DNA of 42,004 nucleotides from Umezawaea endophytica (GTDB taxonomy: Bacteria; Actinomycetota; Actinomycetes; Mycobacteriales; Pseudonocardiaceae), in assembly GCF_025061645.1 (NCBI RefSeq), contig NZ_JANYMP010000004.1, positions 952 through 42,955 of the forward strand, written 5' to 3'. Of this stretch, positions 7,488-20,078 are shown piece after piece; position 1 is the first letter of the stretch; each line of letters begins with the position of its first letter. A program made the translations under genes and the position numbers. Under the pieces are notes generated by a model. It was not told where the DNA came from and searched no databases. It saw only the letters and a program-made list of their open reading frames with translations.

Positions 7488-8189
7488 TTGACGACATACG
7501 TGCTGGTACACGGCGCCTGGCACAGCGGGCAGGCCTGGGACCGGGTGGTCCCGCTGCTGGAATCGGCGGGCCACCGGGTGTTCGCGCCCTCGCTGACCGG
7601 CTACGGCGACCGGGCGCACCTGCTCGGCCCGGAGGTGGGGCTCGACACCCACGTCGACGACGTCGTCGGGCTGATCACCGGCGAGGACCTCACCGACGTG
7701 GTGCTGGTGGGCCACAGCTACGCCGGGCTGGTCATCTCGTCCACGGCCAACAGGATCCCGGAGCGGATCGGGCGCCTGGTCTACCTCGACGCGATGGTCC
7801 CGGAGGACGGTGAGACCGCGGTCGACGTGATGCCCATCAGCCAGGTCCTGATCGACCTGGCGCTGAAGTCCGAGAGCGGGTGGCGGGTACCGCCGATGCC
7901 CGAAACGCCCGCAGGCCTGTTCGGGGTGACCGACCCGGACGACGTCGCCTGGCTGCGCTCGATGCTCTCCGACCAGCCGGTGCTCTGCCTCCAGCAGCCC
8001 GCTCACCTGGACAACCCGGCCGTGAAGGCGGTCCCGCGCACGCACGTCCACTGCACGGTGGGCATTCCCGAGGGCCTGGAACGCCGCCCCGCTCCCGCGA
8101 ACGCCGAGGTGTACGAACTGGCCACCGGTCACGACTGCATGGTCACCATGCCGGGCGAGCTGAGCGAACTGCTGCTGAAGATGGCCTGA
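7488..8189 (+). CDS. Alpha/beta hydrolase
   Basis: 233 aa from TTG 7488. That start has SD GGAGAG (7478-7483) and gives the typical N-terminus MTTYVLVHGAWHSGQAWD. The upstream in-frame GTG at 7461 is the centre of the TetR operator and so is unlikely. The nucleophile elbow is GHSYAG (Ser77) and the catalytic His is in ATGHDCMV (His215). The oxyanion HG motif is at residues 8-9. The family is often annotated salicylate esterase / MenH-like; the substrate is unknown. It should be induced when the neighbouring TetR protein is released from the twin operators. A hairpin terminator begins 13 bases after the stop. Confidence 0.85.
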   Translation: MTTYVLVHGAWHSGQAWDRVVPLLESAGHRVFAPSLTGYGDRAHLLGPEVGLDTHVDDVVGLITGEDLTDVVLVGHSYAGLVISSTANRIPERIGRLVYLDAMVPEDGETAVDVMPISQVLIDLALKSESGWRVPPMPETPAGLFGVTDPDDVAWLRSMLSDQPVLCLQQPAHLDNPAVKAVPRTHVHCTVGIPEGLERRPAPANAEVYELATGHDCMVTMPGELSELLLKMA

Positions 8190-8202
8190 GGTAGGGAGAG
8201 GT

Positions 8203-8230
8203 CCCCCGGAGACGACGCTGTCTCCGGGGG
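8203..8230 (+). terminator. Terminator hairpin after the hydrolase gene
   Basis: Stem CCCCCGGAGAC (8203-8213) pairs with 8220-8230 around the loop GACGCT. Confidence 0.7.
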
Positions 8231-8355
8231 TGATCCGCCGGTGAGGGAAGGATCAGTCGCCTTCGGCGGCTTTCCGAAGGCTTCGCCTTCGGGAGACAAC
8301 GCTGTCTCCGGGGGCGTTTAGATGCCCGATCAAGCGATCAAGCGATCAAGCGATC
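8208..8355. repeat. Intergenic repeat cluster: duplicated hairpin and GATCAAGC tandem repeat
   Basis: A ~23-bp unit, GGAGAC then RACGCT then GTCTCCGGGGG, occurs at 8208-8230 and again at 8292-8314. Between them is a further hairpin, CCGAAGGC-TTC-GCCTTCGG (8274-8292). From 8328 the octamer GATCAAGC is repeated three times, followed by GATC (to 8355). The gltD stop codon (8346-8348, reverse strand) lies inside this tandem repeat. The hairpins probably terminate transcripts arriving from both sides. Confidence 0.65.
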
Positions 8356-9789
8356 GGACGGTCGGTGGGCTCGATCGGGCGGGGCAGCAGGTCTCGGCCG
8401 GTGAGGTACGCGTCGACGCCCGCGGCGGCCGAGCGGCCCTCCGCGATGGCCCACACGATCAGCGACTGGCCGCGGCCCATGTCGCCCGCGACGAACACGC
8501 CGTCGACGGTCGTGGCGAACGAGCGGTCGCGGACGACGTTGCCCCGCGGGTCCAGCTCGACGCCCAGCTCCTCGATCAGCCCGGCCTTCTCCGGTCCGAG
8601 GAAGCCCATCGCCAGCGTCACGAGCTGGGCCGGGATGACCCGTTCGGTGCCCTCGACGGGCACGAACTTCCCGGCCTCGAACGCGACCTCCACGAGCTTC
8701 AGCGACTGGACAGCGCCGTCCTCGTCACCCTGGAACTCCACTGTGGACACCGCGTAGACCCGCTCGCCGCCCTCCTGGTGGGCGGAGGACACCCGGTAGA
8801 TCATCGAGTACGTCGGCCACGGGTTGTTCGCGGCCCGCGTCTCCGGCGGCCTCGGCATGATCTCCAGTTGGGTCACGGACGCCGCGCCCTGCCGGTGGGC
8901 GGTGCCGACGCAGTCCGCGCCGGTGTCACCGCCGCCGATGACGACGACGTGCTTGCCCTCGGCGTGGATCGGCGACCGCTCCAGGTCGCCGCGCGCCACC
9001 TTGTTCGCGGGCGGCAGGTACTCCATCGCCTGGTGCACGCCCGTGAGCGAGCGGCCGGGGATCGGCAGGTCGCGCCACGCCGTGGCACCGCCCGCCAGCA
9101 CGACGGCGTCGTACGAGGCGCGCAGTTCCTCGACGGTGACGTCGACACCGACGTTGACCGACACCCGGAACTCGGTGCCCTCGGCCCGCATCTGGTCGAG
9201 GCGCCGGTCGAGCCGCCACTTCTCCATCTTGAACTCGGGGATGCCGTACCGCAGCAGCCCGCCGATCGCGTCGGCGCGCTCCAGCACCACGACGTCGTGG
9301 CCCGCGCGGGTGAGCTGCTGCGCGGCGGCCAGCCCCGCGGGCCCGGAGCCCACCACGGCGACCTTCTTGCCGGTGCGGACCTCCGGGACCTGCGGGGTGA
9401 CCCACCCCTCGTCCCACGCCCGGTCGATGATCGAGATCTCGACGCGCTTGATGGTCACCGGATCGTCGTTGATGCCGAGGACGCAGGCGGTCTCGCAGGG
9501 GGCGGGGCAGAGCGTCCCGGTGAACTCCGGGAAGTTGTTCGTGGCGTGCAGGCGTTCACTGGCGTCGCGCCAGTCCTGCCGCCACACCAGCGTGTTCCAC
9601 TCGGGGATCAGGTTGCCCAGCGGGCAGCCCTGGTGGCAGAACGGGATGCCGCAGTCCATGCAGCGCCCGGCCTGCTTCTCCAGCCGCTGCCCCTCGAACT
9701 CGTCGTAGACCTCGCGCCAGTCCTTCAGGCGCAGGAACACCGGCCGGGTGGTCGGCACCTCGCGCTCGGTGGTGAGAAAACCCCTCGGG

Positions 9790-9797
<8 letters not shown>
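8346..9797 (-). CDS. gltD: Glutamate synthase small subunit
   Basis: 483 aa, ATG start at 9797. The N-terminal 4Fe-4S region (residues ~38-60 and ~95-108) has [23 protein letters not shown] and [12 protein letters not shown]. Next come the FAD-binding [13 protein letters not shown] (~152-164) and the NADPH-binding [18 protein letters not shown]. The length is normal for GltD. It supplies electrons from NADPH to the large subunit for reductive transfer of glutamine amide to 2-oxoglutarate. It overlaps the gltB stop by 8 bp, so the two are translationally coupled. The stop codon lies inside a GATCAAGC tandem repeat. Confidence 0.96.
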
Positions 9798-14328
<4,531 letters not shown>

Positions 14329-14717
14329 AGCCTGCGGCCCTCCCATGACTAGTAGCTGACAGGGGCTCACGTCGTTCGGGCACACGTCGGTGGCCGGCGC
14401 CCTGCACGACGAGGTGTCGAGGGCACGGCCTGCTCGGGTACGGCGAAACGTCGGTTTGCTACCGGTGGAGATGACCGCACGCCGTTGTGCGGGAGGCACT
14501 GCGTTGTGCTCGCGCACTTCGGCCGGATGGCGGATCGTGGTGCGCCGTGGTGCTGCGCCGGGGGTGACCCGGTCTTGTGACGATAGTGTGAATTCGCCGT
14601 TATGGCTCTAGTCCGTCCAGGGCTCGTGGGAAATCCCACCCCGTGTTGACTTTCTCCCGGTGGTTGGAACGGCAACCGGGCTACTCCGAACGGGTATTTC
14701 GGCAGGTCACTCGGGGG
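14329..14717. other. Non-coding leader between gltB and cobF
   Basis: There is no convincing gene in this ~390-bp stretch. It should hold the gltB promoter (reverse strand). The only structure I see is a 14-bp palindrome, GTGGGAAATCCCAC, at 14626-14639, about 300 bp upstream of gltB. The frame extending gltB upstream lacks good coding character (Arg/Pro-rich) and is not needed for the protein. Confidence 0.5.
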
Positions 14718-15470
14718 TCAGGGCTTGCGTCGGAGCAGGTAGGTGTCCATGATCCAGCCCTTTCGCTCGCGCGCCTCGGCCCTGGTGGCGACGATCTGCT
14801 CACCCACCTCGCCGACGGTGCCCGAAATGAGCAGTTCGTCCGGAGTTCCCACGTACGCACCCCAGTAGACCTGCACGTCGTCCCCGACACCGGTGAACGA
14901 GTTGTGCGCGTCGAGCATGACGACCACGTCGTCGACGTCCTCGGGGAAGCCCTCGGCCAGGCGGCGCCCGGTGGTGATCTGCACGGGCCGCCCGACCCGG
15001 TTGAGGCTCGTCCGGTGCTTCGCGACCAGCGCCTGCACGCTGGTGATGCCGGGGACGACCTCGTAGTCGAACTCCACCGCGCCGCGCGCCAGGATGTCCT
15101 CGATGATCGCCAGGGTGCTGTCGTAGAGGGCGGGGTCGCCCCACACCAGGAACGCGCCGGTCTGCCCGTCCGCCAGCTCCGCGCGGATCAGCTCCTCGCA
15201 CACGTCCGCGCGGCGGCGGCGCCAGTCGTGCACGGCCTCGGCGTACGCGGGGGCCGTCCGGTCCCGTTCGGGGTCGCGCGCCTCCACGACCCGGTAGGGC
15301 CGGTCGACGTGCCGGTCCAGGATCTCCTGCCGCACGTCCACCAGGTCCTGCTTGACCTCGCCCTTGTCGAGGACGAAGAACACGTCGACCCGGTTGAGCG
15401 CTTTGACCGCCTGGATCGTGACGTAGTCCGGGTCGCCCGCGCCGATGCCGATGAGGAGGATCTGCTTCAC
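14718..15470 (-). CDS. cobF: Precorrin-6A synthase (deacetylating)
   Basis: 250 aa from GTG 15470, giving the family N-terminus KQILLIGIGAGDPDYVTIQAVKALNRVDVFFVLDKG with the SAM-binding GxGxGDP. Upstream in-frame sequence reads through the small membrane gene in another frame and is not homologous. Further tetrapyrrole-methylase signatures are FLVWGDPALYDSTL and EVVPGITSVQAL. CobF methylates C-1 of precorrin-5 and releases acetate in the aerobic cobalamin pathway. It is isolated from other cob genes here. The 32-base gap to the preceding small gene leaves no room for a cobalamin riboswitch, so it may be transcribed from the promoter of that gene. Confidence 0.92.
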   Translation of the reverse strand: MKQILLIGIGAGDPDYVTIQAVKALNRVDVFFVLDKGEVKQDLVDVRQEILDRHVDRPYRVVEARDPERDRTAPAYAEAVHDWRRRRADVCEELIRAELADGQTGAFLVWGDPALYDSTLAIIEDILARGAVEFDYEVVPGITSVQALVAKHRTSLNRVGRPVQITTGRRLAEGFPEDVDDVVVMLDAHNSFTGVGDDVQVYWGAYVGTPDELLISGTVGEVGEQIVATRAEARERKGWIMDTYLLRRKP

Positions 15471-15502
15471 GGCCCGGAGTCTGCCGGCTCCGGACCCCTC
15501 GG

Positions 15503-15706
15503 CTACTCGTGCTCGCGCATGGCGCCGCGCACACACCCGGCGGCGGCGACCAGCAGCAGGGCGGCCAGCACGGCGGGCCAGACCATCGCCGACGTGACCG
15601 CGATGGCGATGTTCGTCAGCCCCGTGATCGCGAACAGGACCGCGGGCACCAACCACGCCCGGTCGTAACCCTGCGTGACCCGGTATCTCACCGATTGGCT
15701 GATCAT
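15503..15706 (-). CDS. Small two-span membrane protein
   Basis: 67 aa, ATG start at 15706 with a strong SD (GGAGG, 4-5 bases upstream). Two hydrophobic helices are evident (residues ~19-38 LVPAVLFAITGLTNIAIAVT and ~41-60 VWPAVLAALLLVAAAGCVRG), with charged ends. No function is recognised. It may share a transcript with cobF, which starts 32 bases downstream. It could instead be an independent envelope gene, since cobF has no obvious promoter of its own. Confidence 0.6.
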   Translation of the reverse strand: MISQSVRYRVTQGYDRAWLVPAVLFAITGLTNIAIAVTSAMVWPAVLAALLLVAAAGCVRGAMREHE

Positions 15707-15821
15707 GGCGCACCTCCAAGCCCTGTGACGCCTGTATCGGCGGCACCCCGAGCTGGGTTACCCACTTACGGGTGGATCTACTCCTGATTCCGGCGAGCGG
15801 TAGTTCTGGTGAGACGGGCGG

Positions 15822-16035
15822 TCACGTGCGGTCGCATCCGGGGGCATGGAAGGCCGCTGCCAGCGGAATCGTGACTATGGTGGCCATCACAGCGAGCGGG
15901 GTCCATCCATTAAGGACGGCGGCGACCGTTATGACGTCCGACACGTCCTGTGACCCTCGGTGCGAGGAGGCGGTTTTCCACAGCGTGGTAAACGAAGACG
16001 AGCACGGCCGCCGCGATGCTTACGGGGAGTGACAT
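15822..16035 (-). pseudogene. Remnant of an AI-2E family (PerM-type) transporter C-terminus
   Basis: On the reverse strand the frame from 16035 reads SIAAAVLVFVYHAVENRLLAPRVTGR. It then breaks near 15945. A second frame continues VSDVITVAAVLNGWTPLAVM, then ATIVTIPLAAAFHA, and stops at 15822. Joined, these match the C-terminal pattern of AI-2E/PerM transporters (Y-x2-E-N-x2-L-x-P-R-V, then LxGxxLG and IPVAAA-like segments). Only the last ~70 residues of a normally ~350-residue protein remain, with one frameshift inside them. No such protein is encoded intact nearby. The identification is by pattern memory, not by search. Confidence 0.55.
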
Positions 16036-16136
16036 CGGGGGTTCGTTTCTGTCGCGTCTACGGCAGGATTGGCCGCACAGAAAACCTACAGCGACCTCAC
16101 AGGGTCCTGCCGGGTTCGACCGCGAGAGTCGGTGCC

Positions 16137-16958
16137 ATGAGCGGACACACACCAGACCACGACCGGGGCCTCGCCTTCGACCTGGCGACGCTCAACCGCC
16201 GCCGCGTGCTCGCCCTCTTCGGCGGCGCGGGCCTGGCCACCCTCGTCGGCTGCGCGAGCGGGTCCACGGGCCAGGCCACGTCCTTGGCAGCGGGCGCCAC
16301 GACCACCACGACCACCACGACCACCACGTCGGCCGCCGCGTGCGCCACCGAGATCCCGGAGGAGACGGCCGGTCCGTACCCCGGCGACGGGTCGAACGGG
16401 CCGAACGTCCTGACCGAGAGCGGCATCGTTCGCGGCGACATCCGGTCCAGCTTCGGCAGCTCGTCCGGGACCGCGCAGGGCGTGCCGCTGACCGTCACCC
16501 TGACCGTGCAGAAGGACTGCGCGGCGTACGCGGGCGCCGCCGTCTACCTGTGGCACTGCGACCGCGACGGCAACTACTCGATGTACTCCCGCGGCGTCAC
16601 GGACCAGAACTACCTGCGCGGCGTCCAGGAGGCCGACGGGTCGGGCAAGGTCACGTTCACCAGCATCTTCCCGGCCGCCTACGACGGCCGCTGGCCGCAC
16701 ATCCACTTCGAGGTCTACCCCGACCTGGCCGAGGCGACCACCGCGGGCGAGCCGGTGAAGACCACGCAGCTCGCGTTCCCCAAGGACGTGTGCGAGACCG
16801 TCTACGCCACCGACGGGTACGGCGCGAGCGTCCGGAACCTGGCGTCCACCTCGCTGGAGTCGGACATGGTGTTCCGCGACGGCCACGACACCCAGCTCGC
16901 GACCGTGACCGGCGACGTCGCGACCGGCTACACCGCGACCCTGGTCGTCGGGGTGTAG
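16137..16958 (+). CDS. Tat-exported intradiol ring-cleavage dioxygenase-like lipoprotein (copy 1)
   Basis: 273 aa. The N-terminus carries a twin-arginine motif (LNRRRVLALFGG, residues 19-30) and a lipobox LVGC with Cys39, so it should be exported folded and lipid-anchored. A run of ten Thr (~55-64) links it to the catalytic domain. Domain residues match the non-heme Fe(III) ligands of intradiol dioxygenases: Tyr147 (DGNYSMY), Tyr182 (FPAAYDG), and His188 and His190 (WPHIHFEV). The family opens catechol or protocatechuate rings; secreted forms may act on lignin- or plant-derived aromatics. The substrate is not known. A close paralogue follows, and the upstream sequences also match, so the pair arose by tandem duplication. 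Confidence 0.85.
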   Translation: MSGHTPDHDRGLAFDLATLNRRRVLALFGGAGLATLVGCASGSTGQATSLAAGATTTTTTTTTTSAAACATEIPEETAGPYPGDGSNGPNVLTESGIVRGDIRSSFGSSSGTAQGVPLTVTLTVQKDCAAYAGAAVYLWHCDRDGNYSMYSRGVTDQNYLRGVQEADGSGKVTFTSIFPAAYDGRWPHIHFEVYPDLAEATTAGEPVKTTQLAFPKDVCETVYATDGYGASVRNLASTSLESDMVFRDGHDTQLATVTGDVATGYTATLVVGV

Positions 16959-17019
16959 ACAGCGGGTCGACAGCGGCTTCACAGGGTCGTGTCAGGTGCG
17001 GGCGCGAGACTCGGACCCC

Positions 17020-17808
17020 ATGAGCGGTCACACCACCGAGCACGACCTGGGTCTCGCGCACGACTTGGCGACGCTGAACCGGCGCCGCGCGCTCGCACTG
17101 CTGGGCGGGCTCGCCGTCGCCGCGTGCACGCCGTCGGCTCCGGGTTCGTCGGGCTCGTCCACGCCGGGTTCGTCGGGCTCGGGGTTGAAGCCCATCCCGG
17201 ACGAGACCGCGGGCCCGTTCCCCGGTGACGGCTCGAACGGCCCGAACGTCCTGACCGAGAGCGGCATCGTGCGCTCCGACGTGCGGTCCAGCTTCGGCGG
17301 GGCGACCGGGACCGCGCGCGGCGTGCCGCTGACGATCACGCTCACCGTGCGGGACACGGCGAAGGGCGGCGCCCCGTACGCCGGGGCGGCGGTGTACATC
17401 TGGCAGTGCGACGGCGACGGCAACTACTCGATGTACTCCGACGGCGTCGCGGACCAGAACTACCTGCGCGGCGTCCAGGAGACCGACGGGTCCGGCAAGG
17501 TGACGTTCACCAGCGTCTACCCCGGCGCGTACCCGTCGCGGTGGCCGCACGTGCACTTCGAGGTGTACCCCGACCTGGTCGAGGCCACCAAGGCGGGCGA
17601 CCCGGTCGCCACCTCGCAGCTCGCGTTCCCGAAGGACGTGTGCGACGTCGTGTACGCCGCCGCGGGCTACGAGCGGAGCGCGGTGAACCTGGCGAAGGTG
17701 TCGCTGGACTCCGACCTCGTGTTCCGCGACGGCCACGACGCGCAGCTCGCCGTGCTCACCGGTGACGTCGCGTCCGGTTACGCGGCGACGCTGGAGGTGC
17801 CGGTCTAG
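17020..17808 (+). CDS. Tat-exported intradiol ring-cleavage dioxygenase-like lipoprotein (copy 2)
   Basis: 262 aa, strongly similar to the preceding gene over nearly the whole length. Twin-arginine motif LNRRRALALLGG, lipobox LAVAAC with Cys36, then a Ser/Gly/Pro linker in place of the Thr run of copy 1. Predicted Fe(III) ligands are Tyr136, Tyr171, His177 and His179. The ~40 bases before each ATG are also alike (shared CACAGGGTC block and MSGHT start). The 61-base gap has no terminator, so co-transcription is likely. It converges on the patatin-like gene, sharing 4 bp at the stops. The changed linker and catalytic-site surroundings suggest diverged specificity or anchoring, which is inference. 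Confidence 0.85.
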   Translation: MSGHTTEHDLGLAHDLATLNRRRALALLGGLAVAACTPSAPGSSGSSTPGSSGSGLKPIPDETAGPFPGDGSNGPNVLTESGIVRSDVRSSFGGATGTARGVPLTITLTVRDTAKGGAPYAGAAVYIWQCDGDGNYSMYSDGVADQNYLRGVQETDGSGKVTFTSVYPGAYPSRWPHVHFEVYPDLVEATKAGDPVATSQLAFPKDVCDVVYAAAGYERSAVNLAKVSLDSDLVFRDGHDAQLAVLTGDVASGYAATLEVPV

Positions 17809-18635
17809 CCCCAGAACGCGGCGACCTCGGCGGCCGCGGCGAGCCCCTGGAGCCTGCCCGCGCGGGCGACGGGCTCCCTGGTCGTCGGGTCGAGCGGGTT
17901 GGGGCCGATCGCGGCCAGGCTCGTCTCGTCGATGCCGACCACCAGCACCTCCGACCCGCCCGCGCGCAACGCCTCCACCTGCGGGCCGAGACCGCTCAGC
18001 TCCTCCACCGCCATCGCCTGGAGGACCAGCACGAGGTCGTGGCCCGCGGCGAGGTCGGCGTTCTCCGCGCTGCGGATGCCTCCGTCGACGTACCGGGCGT
18101 CGCCGATGGTGACCGGCGGCCAGATCACCGGCACCGCGCAACTCGCGGCCACCGCGTCCACCAGCCCGACCCCGCTGTCGGCGTCGAACACCCGCTCCAG
18201 CCCGGTCGCCGCGTCCACCGCCACCAGCCGCAACGGCGTCGCGGGCCACACGTCGACCGGCACCCGCGCGGCGATGACCTCACGCCGCCGCTCCTCCGGC
18301 ACGGTGGGGGCTTCGAGCGCGGACCGCCCGATCCGCCGCCGCGTCCCCACCGGATCGCCGTCGACGTCGAGCCCGAACAGCTCGGTCAACCGGTCCAGGT
18401 CGAAGTCCGCCGCCAGCTCGGGCGTCTGGGAGGCCGGATCGGTCTGCCTGCGCAACAACTCCGCCAACCCGACCCCGCTGGTGACCTGCGCTGCCACCGT
18501 CGCCCCCGCCGACGTGCCGACGACCAGGTCCGGCCGCGTCACGTCCACACCGCCTTCGGCCAACCCGGCGAGCAAGCCGATCTCCCAGGCGATCCCCGCC
18601 ACCCCACCACCGCCGAGCACCAGTGCGCGTGTCAT
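17805..18635 (-). CDS. Patatin-like phospholipase family protein
   Basis: 276 aa from ATG 18635 (SD GGTGGAGG just upstream on the reverse strand). The open frame extends further, but into the divergent gene. Patatin landmarks: glycine-rich oxyanion loop GGGGVAG (residues 8-14), nucleophile elbow GTSAG with Ser42, and catalytic Asp184 in YVDGG. The serine/aspartate dyad acts on acyl esters, usually phospholipids or neutral lipids. There is no signal peptide, so it is probably cytoplasmic or membrane-peripheral. It is divergent from the VIT transporter with only 33 bp between start codons. Confidence 0.88.
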   Translation of the reverse strand: MTRALVLGGGGVAGIAWEIGLLAGLAEGGVDVTRPDLVVGTSAGATVAAQVTSGVGLAELLRRQTDPASQTPELAADFDLDRLTELFGLDVDGDPVGTRRRIGRSALEAPTVPEERRREVIAARVPVDVWPATPLRLVAVDAATGLERVFDADSGVGLVDAVAASCAVPVIWPPVTIGDARYVDGGIRSAENADLAAGHDLVLVLQAMAVEELSGLGPQVEALRAGGSEVLVVGIDETSLAAIGPNPLDPTTREPVARAGRLQGLAAAAEVAAFWG

Positions 18636-18668
18636 GCCTCCACCAGTACCACGTGCTTTGATCACCGC

Positions 18669-19373
18669 GTGGCCCATCCCGGAGAACCCCACCACGACGA
18701 CCTCGCGGGCAGGCTGAACTGGCTGCGGGCGGGCGTGCTCGGCGCCAACGACGGCATCGTGTCGACGGCCGGTCTGGTGGTCGGCGTCGCGGGCGCGACG
18801 ACCGACCGGACCGCGATCCTCGCCGCGGGCGTGGCGGGACTGGTCGCGGGCTCGCTGTCGATGGCGGGCGGCGAGTACGTGTCGGTCAGCACCCAGCGGG
18901 ACACCGAGCAGGCCGCGCTCGACAAGGAGCGGCGGGAACTGCGCGACATGCCCGCCGAGGAGGAGCGCGAACTCGCGGGCATCTACCAGGAGCAAGGGCT
19001 CTCGGCGGAACTCGCCGCCCAGGTCGCCGCGGAGCTGACCGAGAAGGACGCCTTCCGCGCCCACGCCCAGGCCGAGCTCCAGATCGACCCGGACAACCTG
19101 ACCAGCCCGTGGCAGGCCGCGTGGGCGTCACTGGTGTCGTTCGCGCTCGGCGCGCTGGTGCCGGTCGTGGCGATCACCGCCCCGCCCACCTCGTGGCGGG
19201 TCTGGACGTGCGTGGTGTCGGTGCTGCTCGGCTTGGTGGCGACGGGTCTCGTCAGCGCGCGGCTCGGCGGAGGTGAACCGCGGCGGGCGGTCGCGCGGAA
19301 CGTCCTGATGGGCGCGACGACGATGGTCGTCACCTACTACATCGGCGTCCTGTTCGGCGTCACGGTCGGCTAG
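18669..19373 (+). CDS. VIT/CCC1 family Fe2+/Mn2+ transporter
   Basis: 234 aa from GTG 18669. Upstream in-frame sequence runs antisense through the patatin gene and is not coding. The first helix has the family signature LRAGVLGANDGIVSTAGLVVGVAGA, followed by VAGLVAGSLSMAGGEYVSVSTQRDTEQA. The cytoplasmic metal-binding loop is Glu-rich (residues ~75-130, ERRELRDMPAEEERELAGIYQEQGL). Three C-terminal helices complete the five-helix topology. It should move ferrous iron or manganese out of the cytoplasm. TTTGAT at 18657-18662 ends 6 bases before the GTG, so the message may be leaderless. Confidence 0.9.
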   Translation: MAHPGEPHHDDLAGRLNWLRAGVLGANDGIVSTAGLVVGVAGATTDRTAILAAGVAGLVAGSLSMAGGEYVSVSTQRDTEQAALDKERRELRDMPAEEERELAGIYQEQGLSAELAAQVAAELTEKDAFRAHAQAELQIDPDNLTSPWQAAWASLVSFALGALVPVVAITAPPTSWRVWTCVVSVLLGLVATGLVSARLGGGEPRRAVARNVLMGATTMVVTYYIGVLFGVTVG

Positions 19374-19386
19374 CGGGAGGAAGCAC

Positions 19387-19842
19387 GTGGACGAGGTTCG
19401 CAAGGTCGACACCGGAACGAGGACGGTCACCCGCCAGGTGGTGGTGAACGCCCCGGCGGAGACGCTGTTCGCGATGCTCGCCGACCCCCGCAGGCACGGC
19501 GAGGTCGACGGCTCCGGCACCGTGCTCAGCGGCGTCCGCGGCCCGGTCCGCCTCAGCGACGGCGCGGAGTTCTCCACGGCGATGAAGATGTACGGCTTCC
19601 CCTACCGCATCACCAGCCGCGTGACGGCCTTCGAGGACGGCAGGCTGATCGAGTGGCGCCACCCGATGGGCCACCACTGGCGGTGGACGTTCGACGAGCA
19701 CGACGGCCGCACCACCGTGACGGAGACGTTCGACTACAACGGCTCGCGCTCGCCGAAGGTGCTCGAACTGCTGAAGATGCCCGCGCTGAACGCGAAGGGC
19801 ATCCGGTCCACGCTGGCCGGGCTGCGGGACCGGTTCGCGTAA
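19387..19842 (+). CDS. SRPBCC family protein
   Basis: 151 aa, GTG start with SD GGGAGGA at ~19374. START/Bet v1-like fold features: RTVTRQVVVNAPAETLFAMLADPRRHGEVDGSG at the N-terminus and VTETFDYNGSRSPKVLELL at the C-terminal helix. These proteins bind small hydrophobic ligands or act as polyketide-cyclase-like folds; no function can be assigned. It begins 13 bases after the VIT transporter stop, so both are probably one transcript ending at the hairpin 19849-19877. Confidence 0.82.
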   Translation: MDEVRKVDTGTRTVTRQVVVNAPAETLFAMLADPRRHGEVDGSGTVLSGVRGPVRLSDGAEFSTAMKMYGFPYRITSRVTAFEDGRLIEWRHPMGHHWRWTFDEHDGRTTVTETFDYNGSRSPKVLELLKMPALNAKGIRSTLAGLRDRFA

Positions 19843-19848
19843 CGGCTC

Positions 19849-19877
19849 GGTGGGAGGCCGCCGGTCGGCCTCCCACC
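19849..19877. terminator. Bidirectional terminator between SRPBCC and DUF397 genes
   Basis: A perfect 12-bp stem GGTGGGAGGCCG (19849-19860) pairs with 19866-19877 around the loop CCGGT. It sits exactly between the stop codons of two converging genes. Confidence 0.82.
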
Positions 19878-19880
19878 CGG

Positions 19881-20078
19881 TCAGCCGTCGAAACGACCGG
19901 CCTTCACCGCTGTCAGGAACCGCTCGGCGGTGCGCCGGTCGAACTCCAGCGGGACGCCTGCCGGGTCCTTCGAGTCGCGCACCGCTCGGCCGTGGAGGGC
20001 CAGCTCGACGCACTGTCCTCCGTTGCCGCCAGAGCGGCTGCTCTTGCGCCAGACAGCGCGGGTGAGGTCGAGCGTCAT
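19881..20078 (-). CDS. DUF397 domain-containing protein
   Basis: 65 aa. The DUF397 pattern is clear: AVWRKSSRSGGNGGQCVELAL, then VAVRDSKDP-like AVRDSKDPAGVPLEFDRR, ending in a helix (AERFLTAVKAGRF). The ATG overlaps the stop of the upstream regulator (ATGA), so the two are translationally coupled. DUF397 proteins are almost always encoded beside XRE/DUF5753 regulators in actinomycetes and are proposed to behave as toxin-antitoxin-like or developmental regulatory pairs. What this pair controls is unknown. Confidence 0.92.
   Translation of the reverse strand: MTLDLTRAVWRKSSRSGGNGGQCVELALHGRAVRDSKDPAGVPLEFDRRTAERFLTAVKAGRFDG

Noticed and set aside
8328-8355. (GATCAAGC)x3 as a possible CRISPR fragment
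   Set aside because: The repeats are contiguous octamers without spacers and no cas genes are present.
14390-14611. Small + strand open frame in the gltB-cobF gap
   Set aside because: Arg-rich product, no SD, no recognisable motif; the stretch is better explained as the gltB leader.
15471-15502. Cobalamin riboswitch before cobF
   Set aside because: Only 32 bases separate cobF from the preceding gene, too short for the structure, and no B12-box-like sequence is seen.
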